From assembly GCA_963752225.1 (NCBI GenBank), contig CAVVXS010000001.1, forward strand, positions 11,120-75,119: a DNA stretch of 64,000 nt, read 5' to 3'. Below the pieces are notes generated by a model that saw nothing but the letters and a program-made list of their open reading frames with translations, did no database searches and was not told the DNA's origin. This stretch comes from JBBROS01 sp963752225 (lineage in GTDB: Bacteria; Pseudomonadota; Alphaproteobacteria; Acetobacterales; Acetobacteraceae). Below, one piece after another: positions 8,977 through 17,948 of the stretch. How positions within the stretch are numbered: position 1 is the stretch's first letter; every line of letters starts with the position of its first letter. The position numbers were made by a program, and so were the translations under genes.

Positions 8977-10122
8977 ATGGCGACTATTTCAGGCGGCGGC
9001 ACAACTATAACGTTCAACGAAGGCTCGAATGACTCGAGTGGCATTTCCGCCAGCGTGACGAGCGCCATCAGCGCGCAACTCGCCAATGGCACGCTGCATG
9101 CGACGACGCCGGGCATCAATCCAACGACCGGCTCGGGGATTGCGACGATCAACAACCCGGGCCAACAAACCAATCTTGCGGTTGCCGTGAGCTCTGTGGT
9201 CGTGACCCAGGGCGGCGGCTCCACGACTGTGGTCGGCGCCGGCAGCCAGAATCAGCAGGTGCTGATCGACAACACCAACACGACCTACTTCTCGGGTGGC
9301 GGTTCAGGCATCGTCGTGACCGGTGACGGAAACGACCTGGTTGGCGTGCCCGCGGTGGGCGGTGGCAACTTCTCCATCTTCTTGGGCGCCGGCCGCGATA
9401 CCGTCACCTCGTTCTCCGGCGTGAACACGATCAGTGCCGGGTCGGGCAACGACCTGATCGGCACTGGCGGCGCCGGGACGCTTGCCAGCGACCTGATCTT
9501 TGCCAATGCCAGCAACATCACCGTCACGGGCGGCACCGGCCAAGGCACGGACACCATCATCGGCGGATCCGGCCGGGCGTTGATCATCGAAGGCACCAAG
9601 AGCTACCTGTTCAACGGCGCCGGCACGGCCGGCTCCGTGTCCACCGTCGGCGGCACTGGAAGTGCGACGGTGTTCGCTGGCGCCGGTGGCGGCTCGATCC
9701 AGGGTGGCTCGAACGGGCAGAACGTTCTGGTGGGCGGCGTGTCCAACGTTGCCTCCACATTGGTGGCGGGCGGCAACGGCGACCTGCTGGTTGCCGGCGG
9801 CGTCAACTCGGCCGGCACGGGGGCGACAACGATCGCCGCGGCGACCGGCAACGAGACGCTGAAGGGCGGCGCCGGGGCCGACACGTTCCAGATCACCAAC
9901 GGCAAGGCAGGCGGCAACCTCCTCCTCGTCGGGTTCCGGCCGGCCGAGGGCGACCGCGTGCAGCTGCTGGGCTACGGCGCGGGCGAGGCGACCAATGCCG
10001 TGGCGACGGCGGTTGGCAACAACGGGCTGCCGAACCAGGCGGGCGCTGTTGTCACGCTGTCCGACGGCACCAAGGTCACCTTCTCGGGCGTCACCAATCT
10101 CAGCTCGAGCAACTTCGTCTGA
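8977..10122 (+). CDS. RTX-like repetitive secreted protein (putative calcium-binding adhesin)
   Basis: This 381-residue protein is very rich in Gly, Thr, Ser, Asn and Val and has no signal peptide. It carries degenerate RTX-like turns: GDGNDLVG, GAGRDTVTSF, GSGNDLIG, and near the C-terminus LKGGAGADTFQI, followed by a DRVQLLGYG segment as seen at the end of hemolysin-type domains. Such proteins form beta-rolls, often bind calcium, and leave the cell by type I secretion through an uncleaved C-terminal signal (here ending in SSSNFV). No type I secretion genes are adjacent. Only a few copies keep full GGxGxD spacing, so calcium binding is inferred. A strong terminator follows. Confidence 0.68.
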   Translation: MATISGGGTTITFNEGSNDSSGISASVTSAISAQLANGTLHATTPGINPTTGSGIATINNPGQQTNLAVAVSSVVVTQGGGSTTVVGAGSQNQQVLIDNTNTTYFSGGGSGIVVTGDGNDLVGVPAVGGGNFSIFLGAGRDTVTSFSGVNTISAGSGNDLIGTGGAGTLASDLIFANASNITVTGGTGQGTDTIIGGSGRALIIEGTKSYLFNGAGTAGSVSTVGGTGSATVFAGAGGGSIQGGSNGQNVLVGGVSNVASTLVAGGNGDLLVAGGVNSAGTGATTIAAATGNETLKGGAGADTFQITNGKAGGNLLLVGFRPAEGDRVQLLGYGAGEATNAVATAVGNNGLPNQAGAVVTLSDGTKVTFSGVTNLSSSNFV

Positions 10123-10150
10123 CGCCACAGCCCAGGCTGAGCTAAGCGGG

Positions 10151-10180
10151 AAAAGCCGGGACGGGAGTTCCGGCTTTTTT
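10151..10180 (+). terminator. Rho-independent terminator of the RTX-like gene
   Basis: A nine-base stem (AAAAGCCGG pairing with CCGGCTTTT) with a loop of about ten bases is followed directly by further T residues. It lies 28 bases after the stop codon of the RTX-like gene. It is the clearest intrinsic terminator in the window. Confidence 0.85.
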
Positions 10181-10224
10181 CGTGCGTGCAGGCATCCCGG
10201 CCCGCGGTGCATCGTTGTGTGGGC

Positions 10225-10368
10225 ATGAACCAATTCATGCAGATGCCCGATCCCATCCCGCAGCCGAACCCGGTGCCGATCCAGGATCCGATGCCGGACG
10301 ACGTGCCCCCGCTCGAGGTGCCGCCCGACGGCGATCCGATGCCGACACCAACCCCGGCCCGTATGTAA
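10225..10368 (+). CDS. Small proline-rich protein
   Basis: A 47-residue frame from the ATG at 10225 encodes MNQFMQMPDPIPQPNPVP and a continuing series of D-P-x-P motifs rich in Pro, Asp and Met. It lies just after the terminator of the RTX-like gene. Short proline-rich proteins of this kind occur in acetic acid bacteria and relatives, but no function is known. It may also be a chance frame. Confidence 0.35.
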   Translation: MNQFMQMPDPIPQPNPVPIQDPMPDDVPPLEVPPDGDPMPTPTPARM

Positions 10369-10444
10369 GCTGTTTCGCGGCGTGATCATGGTCGCATAAT
10401 GTGACCTGTTCACTAACGAGTGGTTAATGCGGCCGTCGGGTGGG

Positions 10445-11173
10445 TCAGTGTCCCGACAGGACCCGCGTTGCGCCGAGGATGGCCGCCCGGAAGGCTTCGT
10501 CGAAGCTGTCGCTCCGGCTTATGTAGCCAGTCCTGTTGGTGCCTTGCGTCAGCATCCAGGACCCGTCCCAACTGCTGCTGGCGTCGTTCCATGTCAGCCG
10601 GCCGCTGAGACGCGGAGCCTGGTTGAGATCGGGCGTGGGCGCGAGTGTGGCAGGAATTGTCACCTCGAGCCCGAAGCGCCTGGACGCGGCGATCAACGCA
10701 CCGCGCATCCGTTCGTCGGTGTCGGTGTCGGCGCGGATCGGGAACCGGTCACGGCCGCGCGTGACGATCTCGATGTCGGCCACAATGACCGGCCGTTCTG
10801 CGGACCACGGGCGGTCGCCCCAGCGTCGAAGCAGACCGTCGATCTTGGCCGGGTCGAACCGGACGAGAAGGTCGTACGGCCGGTCGCGCGAGCCTTGTTC
10901 ATCGTGCTTGGGAATGTCCGACTCGCGATCCAAGTAGGCAAAGCTCGCCACCAGCGGCGCGGCGGCTGCGGCGGTCACCCGGTCGTCGTCGAGCCAAGCG
11001 GGGTTGCCGGACACTTTGGTCAGCACTTGGCGCAAGGCGCGCTCGAAGCCGTCAGGGCGTGAGCGCAGGTCCATTCCCGTGACGATCACCGAGCCGCCGT
11101 ACAAGCTGGCGGCCGCGCCGGGGGTGGCAAAGAGCAGCAGGAAGCAAACGAGGGCGGTTCCGATGCGGGGCAT
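10445..11173 (-). CDS. DUF2066 domain protein, exported
   Basis: This 242-residue protein starts with a signal peptide (MPRIGTALVCFLLLF to PGAAAS), then has YGGSVIVTGMDLRSRPDGFERALRQ in two segments and LTKVSGNPAW, the hallmarks of DUF2066 proteins. The C-terminal part (RLTWNDASSSWDGSWML) matches the family end. The family is periplasmic or envelope-associated and of unknown function, often near membrane-protein genes. The ATG at 11173 is chosen because the longer frame adds 11 residues before an obvious signal peptide. The divergent lipoprotein-hydrolase pseudogene begins 82 bases away. Confidence 0.78.
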   Translation of the reverse strand: MPRIGTALVCFLLLFATPGAAASLYGGSVIVTGMDLRSRPDGFERALRQVLTKVSGNPAWLDDDRVTAAAAAPLVASFAYLDRESDIPKHDEQGSRDRPYDLLVRFDPAKIDGLLRRWGDRPWSAERPVIVADIEIVTRGRDRFPIRADTDTDERMRGALIAASRRFGLEVTIPATLAPTPDLNQAPRLSGRLTWNDASSSWDGSWMLTQGTNRTGYISRSDSFDEAFRAAILGATRVLSGH

Positions 11174-11255
11174 GTGACCTCCGATGCAGTCGGCGGACTT
11201 GTTCATTGGCGCCGGGGCGGGCAGTTTGCACCCTCATCGTTTCCGGGACGATTGC

Positions 11256-12368
11256 ATGCGCCGCCTTGCTCCTCTGCTGCTGCTTAGCCTGTTGTCCGCC
11301 TGCGCAGACGGGCCGCCGCAGGGACGCACACCCTACCAGCCCAGCCCCGCGATGACGCTCGTGCTGCAGGAGCGGCAGAACATGCATGCGGGCGAGCGTC
11401 CGACCTTCCGCTCGATCAAGCGCGTGACGTGCCCAGCCTGACCGATGCGGCACGCGCGATCCCGAACGTCCAGGGATTGCCGGCCAGCGGCACCGACGTG
11501 CCGCAGATGCAGCAACTGGTCGGGAGCGGAGCGGAGGGCCCGCTCGTGGCGCGGCTGTACCGGCCGGCGCTGGCCAAAGACACGCCGGTGATCCTGTATT
11601 TCGTGGGCGGCACCTGGGTGACCGGCACGCTCGACACCTACGACGAGACGGCGCGGGAGTTGTCGGCGCGGACCGGTTGGGTGGTCGTGAGCCTGCGGAC
11701 CCGCCTGGCGCCGGAAGCGACGTTCCCCGCGGCGCACGATGACGCGTTTGCGCTGTATCAGTGGGCACGGGCGCATCTTCGCGAATGGGGTGCCGATCCG
11801 ACGCGCGTCGCCTTGGCCGGCGAGGGCGCCGGCGCCGACCTTGCGATCAGCACGGCGCTGCTTGCGCGGGACCGGGCCGATGCCGGGTCGCCGACGCCGG
11901 CGCCGGACCACCTGCTGCTGATCACGCCGGTCGTCGGGACCGAGCTCGAGTACGCCCAGCATGAGCGAAAGCGGCCACAGCCGGCCGCTCACGCGTGCGA
12001 CGGTGGATTGGGCGCAATGGACCTATGCCAGGCATCACCTCGATGACCCGCGCATCGACGTGGTCGCGCGCGACGACTTGGCCCGGCTGCCGCCGACCAC
12101 GATCGTGCTGGCGGAGATCGACCCGCTCCGTTCGGGCGGGGAAACGCTCGCGTCGAAGCTGTCGGCGGCCGGCGTGCCGACCGACGCCAAGCTGTTTACC
12201 GGCACAACGCACGACTTCTTCGGCCTCGGCGCGCAGGTGCCGGAAGCAGCCGCGGCGGAGAATTACGCCGCGACCCGGCTGAAGGCGGCGTTCTATCGGC
12301 CGGCCACGCCCGCGCTTCGCACGCCGTTGCGGGACGAGCACCGCCCGGCTCGGCGACGCCGGCGGTAG
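11256..12368 (+). pseudogene. Alpha/beta hydrolase fold lipoprotein, broken by two frameshifts
   Basis: Three successive frames together make one HSL/acetyl-hydrolase-like protein. Frame one (from ATG 11256) gives a lipoprotein signal ending in LLSACADG. Near 11425 the homology moves to another frame (DVPSLTDAARAIPNVQG onward), which contains the oxyanion motif region (YFVGGTW, where HGGG is usual), the D-x-T-R-x-A-P-E-like RLAPEATFPAAHDD and the nucleophile region LAGEGAGADLA, where Gly-Glu-Gly replaces the usual Gly-Asp/Glu-Ser-Ala-Gly elbow. Near 11960 it returns to the first frame (SRPLTRATVDWAQW, and the Asp/His end DPLRSGG and TTHDFFG). Two shifts and a missing catalytic serine suggest a decayed gene, although sequencing error cannot be excluded. 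Confidence 0.72.
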
Positions 12369-12404
12369 GACCCTGCTGGACGGCCGATTTCGGGCGCCCT
12401 TGTA

Positions 12405-12426
12405 GATAGGTGCATATGCGCCTATC
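12405..12426. promoter_or_regulatory. 22-base near-perfect dyad upstream of MFS gene (operator candidate)
   Basis: The half-site GATAGGTGCAT is followed directly by ATGCGCCTATC, its reverse complement with one mismatch. It lies 31 bases before the ATG of the MFS transporter, where a repressor or activator dimer would sit. No T run follows, so it is not an intrinsic terminator of the pseudogene upstream. No regulator gene is adjacent. Confidence 0.5.
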
Positions 12427-12457
12427 GTGATGGCTCGTATTGGAGCGATCCCCCCTC

Positions 12458-13720
12458 ATGAGACGCCTGCATCCTGCTTGGATCGTTGCCGCTTGCACCT
12501 TTGCCGTTCTGCTGGTCGCGGCAGGCACCCGGGCGACACCGGGCGTGCTGATCGTGCCGTTGGAAGCGGAGTTCGGATGGTCGCGGGCGACGATCAGCTT
12601 CGCCGTCGCCGTCAACATCCTCTTGTACGGGCTGATCGGGCCGTTCGCGGCGGCGCTGCTGGAACGGTTCGGGCTGCGGCGCACGGTCGGCTCTGCGCTG
12701 GCGTTGCTGGCGCTCGGTGTGGCGCTGACGCCGATGATGACGCAAGCCTGGCACCTCGTGATGCTGTGGGGCGTGGTGGTCGGCAGCGGCAGTGGCGTGG
12801 TCGCGCTGGTGCTGGCCTCGACCGTGGCGTCGCGCTGGTTCAGCCATAGGCGAGGGCTGGTCATGGGCCTGCTGACGGCCAGCACCGCGACGGGGCAGCT
12901 GGTGTTCCTGCCGTTGCTCGCCTACCTCGCGGAGACGTTCGGCTGGCGTGCGGTGAGCCTGACGATATCCGGCATTGCGGCGCTGATGATCCTGCCGGTG
13001 GCGGCGTTCATGTGGGACCGGCCGAGCGACCGCGGCATTCCGCCTTATGGCGGGACGGCGGTGGTGCCCCGCGTGGCGCCGACGGTGAACCCGGCGCGGC
13101 GGGCGATCGGGGCCCTCGGCGCCGGGGTGCACAACCGCGACTTCTGGCTGCTGGCCGGCAGCTTCTTCGTGTGCGGCGCGAGCACCAACGGGCTGATCGG
13201 CACGCATCTGATCCCGGCCTGCGTCGATCAAGGGATCCCTGAGGTGACGGCTGCCGGGCTGCTGGCGGCGATGGGCGTGTTCGACATGGTCGGCACGACG
13301 CTGTCGGGCTGGCTGTCGGACCGTTGGGACAACCGCATCCTGCTGGCCTGGTACTATGGGCTGCGCGGGCTGAGCTTGATCTTCCTGCCGTTTGCGCTCG
13401 AGAGCGGGACGGTTGGCTATGCCGGGCTTGCGGTCTTTGCGGTGTTCTATGGGCTCGACTGGATTGCGACAGTGCCGCCGACGGTGCGGCTGGCGGCGCA
13501 ATGCTTCGGCGAGGGCAACGCGCCGATCATGTTCGGGTGGATCGCAGCGGCGCACCAGGCGGGTGCGGCGAGTGCTGCCTGGCTTGCGGGGTTGACCCGG
13601 GTCGGCACCGGCAGCTACGTGGCGGCGTTCATGGCGGCCGGCGCGCTGTGCATGGTGGCGAGCGTGCTGGTTGCGTTTATCGGCCGTGGCACGGCCCGGC
13701 GGCCGCTGGCGGTGGCTTGA
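12458..13720 (+). CDS. Major facilitator superfamily transporter
   Basis: This 420-residue protein has 12 predicted membrane helices and the MFS loop 2-3 signature (LLERFGLRRTVG), repeated in the second half as LSGWLSDRWDNRIL. It resembles the monocarboxylate/oxalate-formate-like group (PGVLIVPLEAEFGWSRATIS in the first helices), which carry small organic acids. The ATG at 12458 is preferred; a TTG six codons earlier is in frame. An operator-like dyad lies upstream, suggesting single-gene control. Confidence 0.88.
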   Translation: MRRLHPAWIVAACTFAVLLVAAGTRATPGVLIVPLEAEFGWSRATISFAVAVNILLYGLIGPFAAALLERFGLRRTVGSALALLALGVALTPMMTQAWHLVMLWGVVVGSGSGVVALVLASTVASRWFSHRRGLVMGLLTASTATGQLVFLPLLAYLAETFGWRAVSLTISGIAALMILPVAAFMWDRPSDRGIPPYGGTAVVPRVAPTVNPARRAIGALGAGVHNRDFWLLAGSFFVCGASTNGLIGTHLIPACVDQGIPEVTAAGLLAAMGVFDMVGTTLSGWLSDRWDNRILLAWYYGLRGLSLIFLPFALESGTVGYAGLAVFAVFYGLDWIATVPPTVRLAAQCFGEGNAPIMFGWIAAAHQAGAASAAWLAGLTRVGTGSYVAAFMAAGALCMVASVLVAFIGRGTARRPLAVA

Positions 13721-13760
13721 GGCGTTGCGCCGGGCGCCCTGCCGGGTTCAGGATGCGGAC

Positions 13761-14372
13761 ATGAACGATATTCCGGATCGCGCGGCGCTGCAGGCGCATG
13801 TCGGCCAGATCAGTCCGATGGCCGAGAAGAAAGTGATCTACAGGTTGGACGGGCATTGCCGCCGGTTCATCGAGCTGTCGCCGTTCCTGGTCATCGCGAC
13901 GGCCGACCGGGACGGGCGGGTGGATGCGAGCCCGCGGGGCGATCCGCCGGGCTTCGTGCGGGTGCTGGATGACACGAGGCTGCTGCTGCCGGACCGGCCG
14001 GGCAACAACCGGGTGGACAGCTTTTCGAACATCCTCGCCAACCCGGGCGTCGGGCTGATCTTTTTCGTGCCCGGCATCGACGAGACTCTGCGGGTGAACG
14101 GGACGGCAGCGGTCACCACCGACGCCGCGGCATTGGCCGGGTCGGAGGTGAATGGCCGGACGCCGAAGACGGGCGTGGTCGTCACGGCGCAGGAGATTTT
14201 CTTCCACTGTGCGAAGGCGCTCAAACGCTCGCGGTTGTGGGATCCGGCGGCGCAGGTCGAGCGGAGCGCGTTCCCCAGCTTGGGCCGCATCATCGCCGAC
14301 CAACAGACGGGCTGGACCGCGGAGGATGCGGATGCGCGGATCGAAGCGGCCTACCGCGAGCGGCTGTACTAA
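13761..14372 (+). CDS. Pyridoxamine 5'-phosphate oxidase-family flavoprotein (MSMEG_1061-type)
   Basis: This 203-residue protein has the split-barrel FMN-binding pattern: FLVIATADRDGRVDASPRGD near residues 40-60, LLPDRPGNNRVDSFSNILAN, and VGLIFFVPGIDETLRVNG. These are the marks of the PNPOx-like MSMEG_1061 subfamily, often found as general stress or detoxification flavoenzymes. The ATG at 13761 matches the family start; the open frame upstream overlaps the MFS gene and has no similarity. It lies 40 bases after the MFS stop and may share its transcript. Confidence 0.85.
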   Translation: MNDIPDRAALQAHVGQISPMAEKKVIYRLDGHCRRFIELSPFLVIATADRDGRVDASPRGDPPGFVRVLDDTRLLLPDRPGNNRVDSFSNILANPGVGLIFFVPGIDETLRVNGTAAVTTDAAALAGSEVNGRTPKTGVVVTAQEIFFHCAKALKRSRLWDPAAQVERSAFPSLGRIIADQQTGWTAEDADARIEAAYRERLY

Positions 14373-14397
14373 GCCCTCGAAGCGAGACTGCGGGCCT

Positions 14398-15666
14398 TCA
14401 TAGGAGGCCGGCGCCGGAGAGGCCGCCGAACACGCCCAAGACGGTGGTGATCCCGACCACGATCGTCACCAGCCAGAGATACCAGCCCCGCAAGCGGTAG
14501 GCTGGCGGCAGGGCGCGGACGGCCAGCGCGATCAGGAAGCCCAACACCAGCGGCAGCATGAGCGCATTCATGATTTGCACGCCGACGTTGAGCGCGACCA
14601 GGTCCGGCCAGATCGCCACCAGAACCGCGCAGCCGACGACGCATGCGGCATAGATGCCGTAGAACCACGAGGCCTGGGTCGGGCGCAGCTCAAGCGAGCG
14701 ACGATAGCCGGCGACCTCGCCGACGCCCCAGGCCAGCGCCAAGGTCGCGACCACTGCGGCGACCATGCCGGCGCCGAGCACGCCGAGGCTGAACACCAGC
14801 CGGCCCGGGCCGGCGCCGAGGAACGGCGTCAGCGCCTGGCTGAGGTCTCCGACGGTGGACAGGCTGGCGTCGGGGGATGTCTGCCCGATGGTTGCGGCGG
14901 TCGCGACGAGCACGGCGGCCATGATCAGCTGGGTGATGACGGCGCCCATCGCCGTGTCCCAGCGGGCGGCCTTGAGGTGCTCGGGACGCAGGCCTTTATC
15001 GGCCACCGCGGACTGCTGGTAGAACACCATCCACGGCATGATCACCGCACCAATGTTGGCGGCGGCCAGGTAGACGTAGTCCTTGTTGCCAAATGGAATG
15101 CTGACGGCGCCGGTCGCGATGTCGGCCCAGCTCGGCTGAGCCATCCAGGCGACGGCGAAGAAGGCGAACTCGAACAGTCCGAGCGCGATGGCGACCCGCT
15201 CCACCCGCCGGTACGATCCGGTCAGCACCACGGCCAGCAGCGAAGCGGCGGCCAGTGCGAGGCTGAGCTTGCGCGGGACGCCATACAGCTCGCCGACGCC
15301 GGCGACGCCCGAGAGCTCGGTGATCAACGCGCCCATGGTCGCGACCGTCAGGCCGAGCACCGAGATCCAGGCCCAGCCCCGGCCGAACGTCTCGGCGATC
15401 AGCTCGCCATGACCGCGGCCGGTGAAGATCGCCAGCCGCACCGTCAGCTCCTGCACCATGAACAGGATCGGCACCAGAACCAGCTGCAGCAGCAGCAGCC
15501 GGTAGCCCCACTGCACCCCGGACTGGCCGGCGGTGATGATGCTGCCGACGTCGGTGTCGGCGAGCATGACGACAAGGCCAGGGCCGAACACGGAGACGTA
15601 GCGGGACAGCCGCTTGGGTGGAGCGAGGGCGTTCAAGGGATGTCCAGGGTTGCGAACTGGTCGCAA
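14398..15666 (-). CDS. Nramp-family (SLC11-like) metal transporter with altered metal-site motifs
   Basis: This protein of about 422 residues has eleven or so helices and Nramp landmarks: FGPGLVVML in TM1, QELTVRLAIFTGRGHGELI between TM2 and TM3, and NIGAVIMPWMVFYQQ in TM6. The canonical TM1 motif D-P-G-N is D-V-G-S here, and the TM6 M-P-H is M-P-W. The metal-ligating Asp and Met are kept, while Asn and His are changed, so ion choice or proton coupling may differ from Mn/Fe MntH. The frame opens at TTG 15666; a TTG at 15636 is an alternative. It is divergent from cysS. Confidence 0.85.
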   Translation of the reverse strand: MRPVRNPGHPLNALAPPKRLSRYVSVFGPGLVVMLADTDVGSIITAGQSGVQWGYRLLLLQLVLVPILFMVQELTVRLAIFTGRGHGELIAETFGRGWAWISVLGLTVATMGALITELSGVAGVGELYGVPRKLSLALAAASLLAVVLTGSYRRVERVAIALGLFEFAFFAVAWMAQPSWADIATGAVSIPFGNKDYVYLAAANIGAVIMPWMVFYQQSAVADKGLRPEHLKAARWDTAMGAVITQLIMAAVLVATAATIGQTSPDASLSTVGDLSQALTPFLGAGPGRLVFSLGVLGAGMVAAVVATLALAWGVGEVAGYRRSLELRPTQASWFYGIYAACVVGCAVLVAIWPDLVALNVGVQIMNALMLPLVLGFLIALAVRALPPAYRLRGWYLWLVTIVVGITTVLGVFGGLSGAGLL

Positions 15667-15761
15667 CTCCTAGCCGTGAACCGGGGTGCCGGCAATGCGG
15701 CTCCGCGCCGCGGGCCGCTCGCGCCTGTTGATTTGGTGCGCCCGGAGCCGCAGAAAGCGCC

Positions 15762-17117
15762 ATGCCGACGCTGACGCTCCATAACAGCATGACGAGGCGG
15801 CGCGAGGTGTTCGTGCCGCTCGACCCGAACCACGTGCGCCTCTATGTCTGCGGGCCGACGGTGTACGACCTCGCGCATGTCGGCAACGGGCGCACCATCA
15901 CGTCGTTCGACGTGCTGGCGCGGCTGCTGCGGCATCTGTTCCCGCGCGTGACCTACGTGCGCAACATCACCGACGTGGACGACAAGATCAACGCGCGGGC
16001 GGCCGCGTCTGGCGAGTCGATCGCCGCTGTGACGGCGCGGACCGGGGCGCAGTTCGCGGCCGACATGGCGGCGCTCGGCAACCTGCCGCCCGACGAGGAG
16101 CCGCGGGCGACGGCGCATATCGCCGAGATGCTGACGTTGATCGGGCGGCTGATCGAGGGCGGGCACGCTTACGCCGCCGAAGGCCACGTGCTGTTTGCGG
16201 TCGGCAGTTTCGCGAGCTACGGCGCGTTGTCGGGACGGTCGCCGGACGAGCTGCTGGCCGGCGCCCGGGTGGAGGTCGCGCCATACAAGCGGCATCCCGG
16301 CGATTTCGTGCTGTGGAAGCCGTCGCCGCCGGAGTTGCCGGGCTGGGACAGCCCGTGGGGGCGGGGCCGGCCGGGATGGCACATCGAGTGCAGCGCGATG
16401 GCGTGGCGCTACCTCGGCGAGACGTTCGACATCCATGGCGGCGGTGGCGACCTGATCTTTCCGCATCACGAGAACGAGCGGGCGCAGAGCCTGTGCGCGC
16501 TGCCGGGCAGCGGCTTCGCGCGGGTGTGGCTGCATGCGGGGATGCTGCTGAGCGAAGGCGAGAAGATGTCGAAGTCGCTCGGCAACTTCACGACGATCAA
16601 GGATGCGCTGGCGCGGGCGCCGGGGGAGGCGGTGCGGTCGGCGATGCTGCAGGCGCAATACCGATCGACGCTGGAGTTCGGGACGGCGGCGCTGGGCGAG
16701 GCGCGGGGGGAACTGGACCGGTTCTACCGGGCGCTGCAGCGGACGCCGGGCGGCGAGGGGCCGCCGCCGGCGGCGGTGGTCGACGCGTTGTGCGACGACC
16801 TCAACACGCCCGAGGCGTTTGCGGCGATGCACGGGCTGGCGGACCGGGCCATGCGTGGCGACGCGGAAGCGGCCGCCGGGCTGAAGGCAGCGGGCGCGCT
16901 GTTGGGCCTGCTGCAACAATCGCCGGAGGCCTGGTTCCAGGGCGGCGTCGATGCGGCGGTGGTGGAAGCGGCGATCGCCGAGCGGCTGGCCGCACGACGC
17001 GCCCGCGATTTTGCCCGGGCCGATGCGATCCGCGCCGAGTGGCTGGCGCGGGGGATTGCCTTCGAAGACAAGCCGGACGGGACGACGTTGTGGCGGCGGG
17101 TGTCCGAACCGGCATGA
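15762..17117 (+). CDS. cysS: Cysteine--tRNA ligase
   Basis: This class I aminoacyl-tRNA synthetase (451 residues) charges tRNA-Cys. The HIGH-type motif is HVGN in CGPTVYDLAHVGNGRT, whose cysteine is a zinc ligand. Further zinc ligands lie in WHIECSAMA and HHENERAQS. The KMSKS loop is EKMSKSLGNF near residue 268. The C-terminal DALR-type and anticodon-binding region follows (ARDFARADAIRAEWLARGI). Length and start match the family. It is followed 24 bases later by the TrmJ-like methylase. Confidence 0.97.
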   Translation: MPTLTLHNSMTRRREVFVPLDPNHVRLYVCGPTVYDLAHVGNGRTITSFDVLARLLRHLFPRVTYVRNITDVDDKINARAAASGESIAAVTARTGAQFAADMAALGNLPPDEEPRATAHIAEMLTLIGRLIEGGHAYAAEGHVLFAVGSFASYGALSGRSPDELLAGARVEVAPYKRHPGDFVLWKPSPPELPGWDSPWGRGRPGWHIECSAMAWRYLGETFDIHGGGGDLIFPHHENERAQSLCALPGSGFARVWLHAGMLLSEGEKMSKSLGNFTTIKDALARAPGEAVRSAMLQAQYRSTLEFGTAALGEARGELDRFYRALQRTPGGEGPPPAAVVDALCDDLNTPEAFAAMHGLADRAMRGDAEAAAGLKAAGALLGLLQQSPEAWFQGGVDAAVVEAAIAERLAARRARDFARADAIRAEWLARGIAFEDKPDGTTLWRRVSEPA

Positions 17118-17141
17118 CGGCCCTGCGGTGACGGGCCTGTT

Positions 17142-17948
17142 GTGACGGGGCGGGAGGGGGGCGCCGAGCTAACGCCGATCGAGCCGAGCCCGGCGGTGAT
17201 CCTGGTGCGGCCGCAGTTGGCGGACAATATCGGCGCGGTGGCCCGCTGCATGGCCAATGGCGGGCTGTTCCACCTGCGCCTGGTAGCGCCCCGCGACGGC
17301 TGGCCGCAGGAGCGGGCGTGGCGTCTGGCGTCGGGCGCCGACCGGATCCTCGACGCGGCGACGGTGCACGACACGGTGGCCGACGCGGTGCGTGATCTGC
17401 AGCGCGTGTATGCGACCTGTCCGCGGCCGCGGCATGTGGTGATCCCGGTGATGACGGCGCGCGCGGCGGCGGGTGACGTCCGGGCGGCCGAGGCGCGCGG
17501 GTTGCGCACGGGAATCCTGTTCGGACCGGAGCGGGCCGGGCTCGATGCGGAGGACCTGGCGCAGGCGGACACGCTGGTGCGCTACCCGCTGAACCCGGCA
17601 TTCGACTCGCTGAACCTGGCGCAGGCGGTGATGGTGATGGCCTACGAGTGGTGGACGGCAGCCGAGACGACGCCGCCGGCGCGGCTCGCGACGCATGGCA
17701 CGCGGGTCGCGACCAAGGGCGAGTTGGATCAGTTCCTGACCCATCTGGTGGATCAGCTCGACGCCTGCGGGTTCCTGCGCAACGCGCCGAAGCGGCCCGG
17801 CATGGTGCGGAACATCCGGCACCTGTTTCAGCGCGGCGAAGTGACGGAGCAGGAGTTGCGCACCTTGCACGGCGTGGTGGCCGGGCTGGCGCTCGGCCGG
17901 CGGCGGTTGGGCCGGTTCGAGGACGAACTGCCTAGCCCTGATCTGTGA
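17142..17948 (+). CDS. tRNA/rRNA 2'-O-methyltransferase, TrmJ/SpoU family
   Basis: This 268-residue SPOUT methyltransferase shows all three knot motifs: ADNIGAVARCMANGG near the N-terminus, TGILFGPERAGLDAEDL in the middle, and FDSLNLAQAVMVMAYEW at the cofactor-binding knot. The C-terminal helical part (LDQFLTHLVDQLDACGFL) matches TrmJ, which methylates position 32 of some tRNAs. The start is GTG at 17142. It is probably co-transcribed with cysS. Its end overlaps a convergent small gene by 17 bases. Confidence 0.9.
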   Translation: MTGREGGAELTPIEPSPAVILVRPQLADNIGAVARCMANGGLFHLRLVAPRDGWPQERAWRLASGADRILDAATVHDTVADAVRDLQRVYATCPRPRHVVIPVMTARAAAGDVRAAEARGLRTGILFGPERAGLDAEDLAQADTLVRYPLNPAFDSLNLAQAVMVMAYEWWTAAETTPPARLATHGTRVATKGELDQFLTHLVDQLDACGFLRNAPKRPGMVRNIRHLFQRGEVTEQELRTLHGVVAGLALGRRRLGRFEDELPSPDL

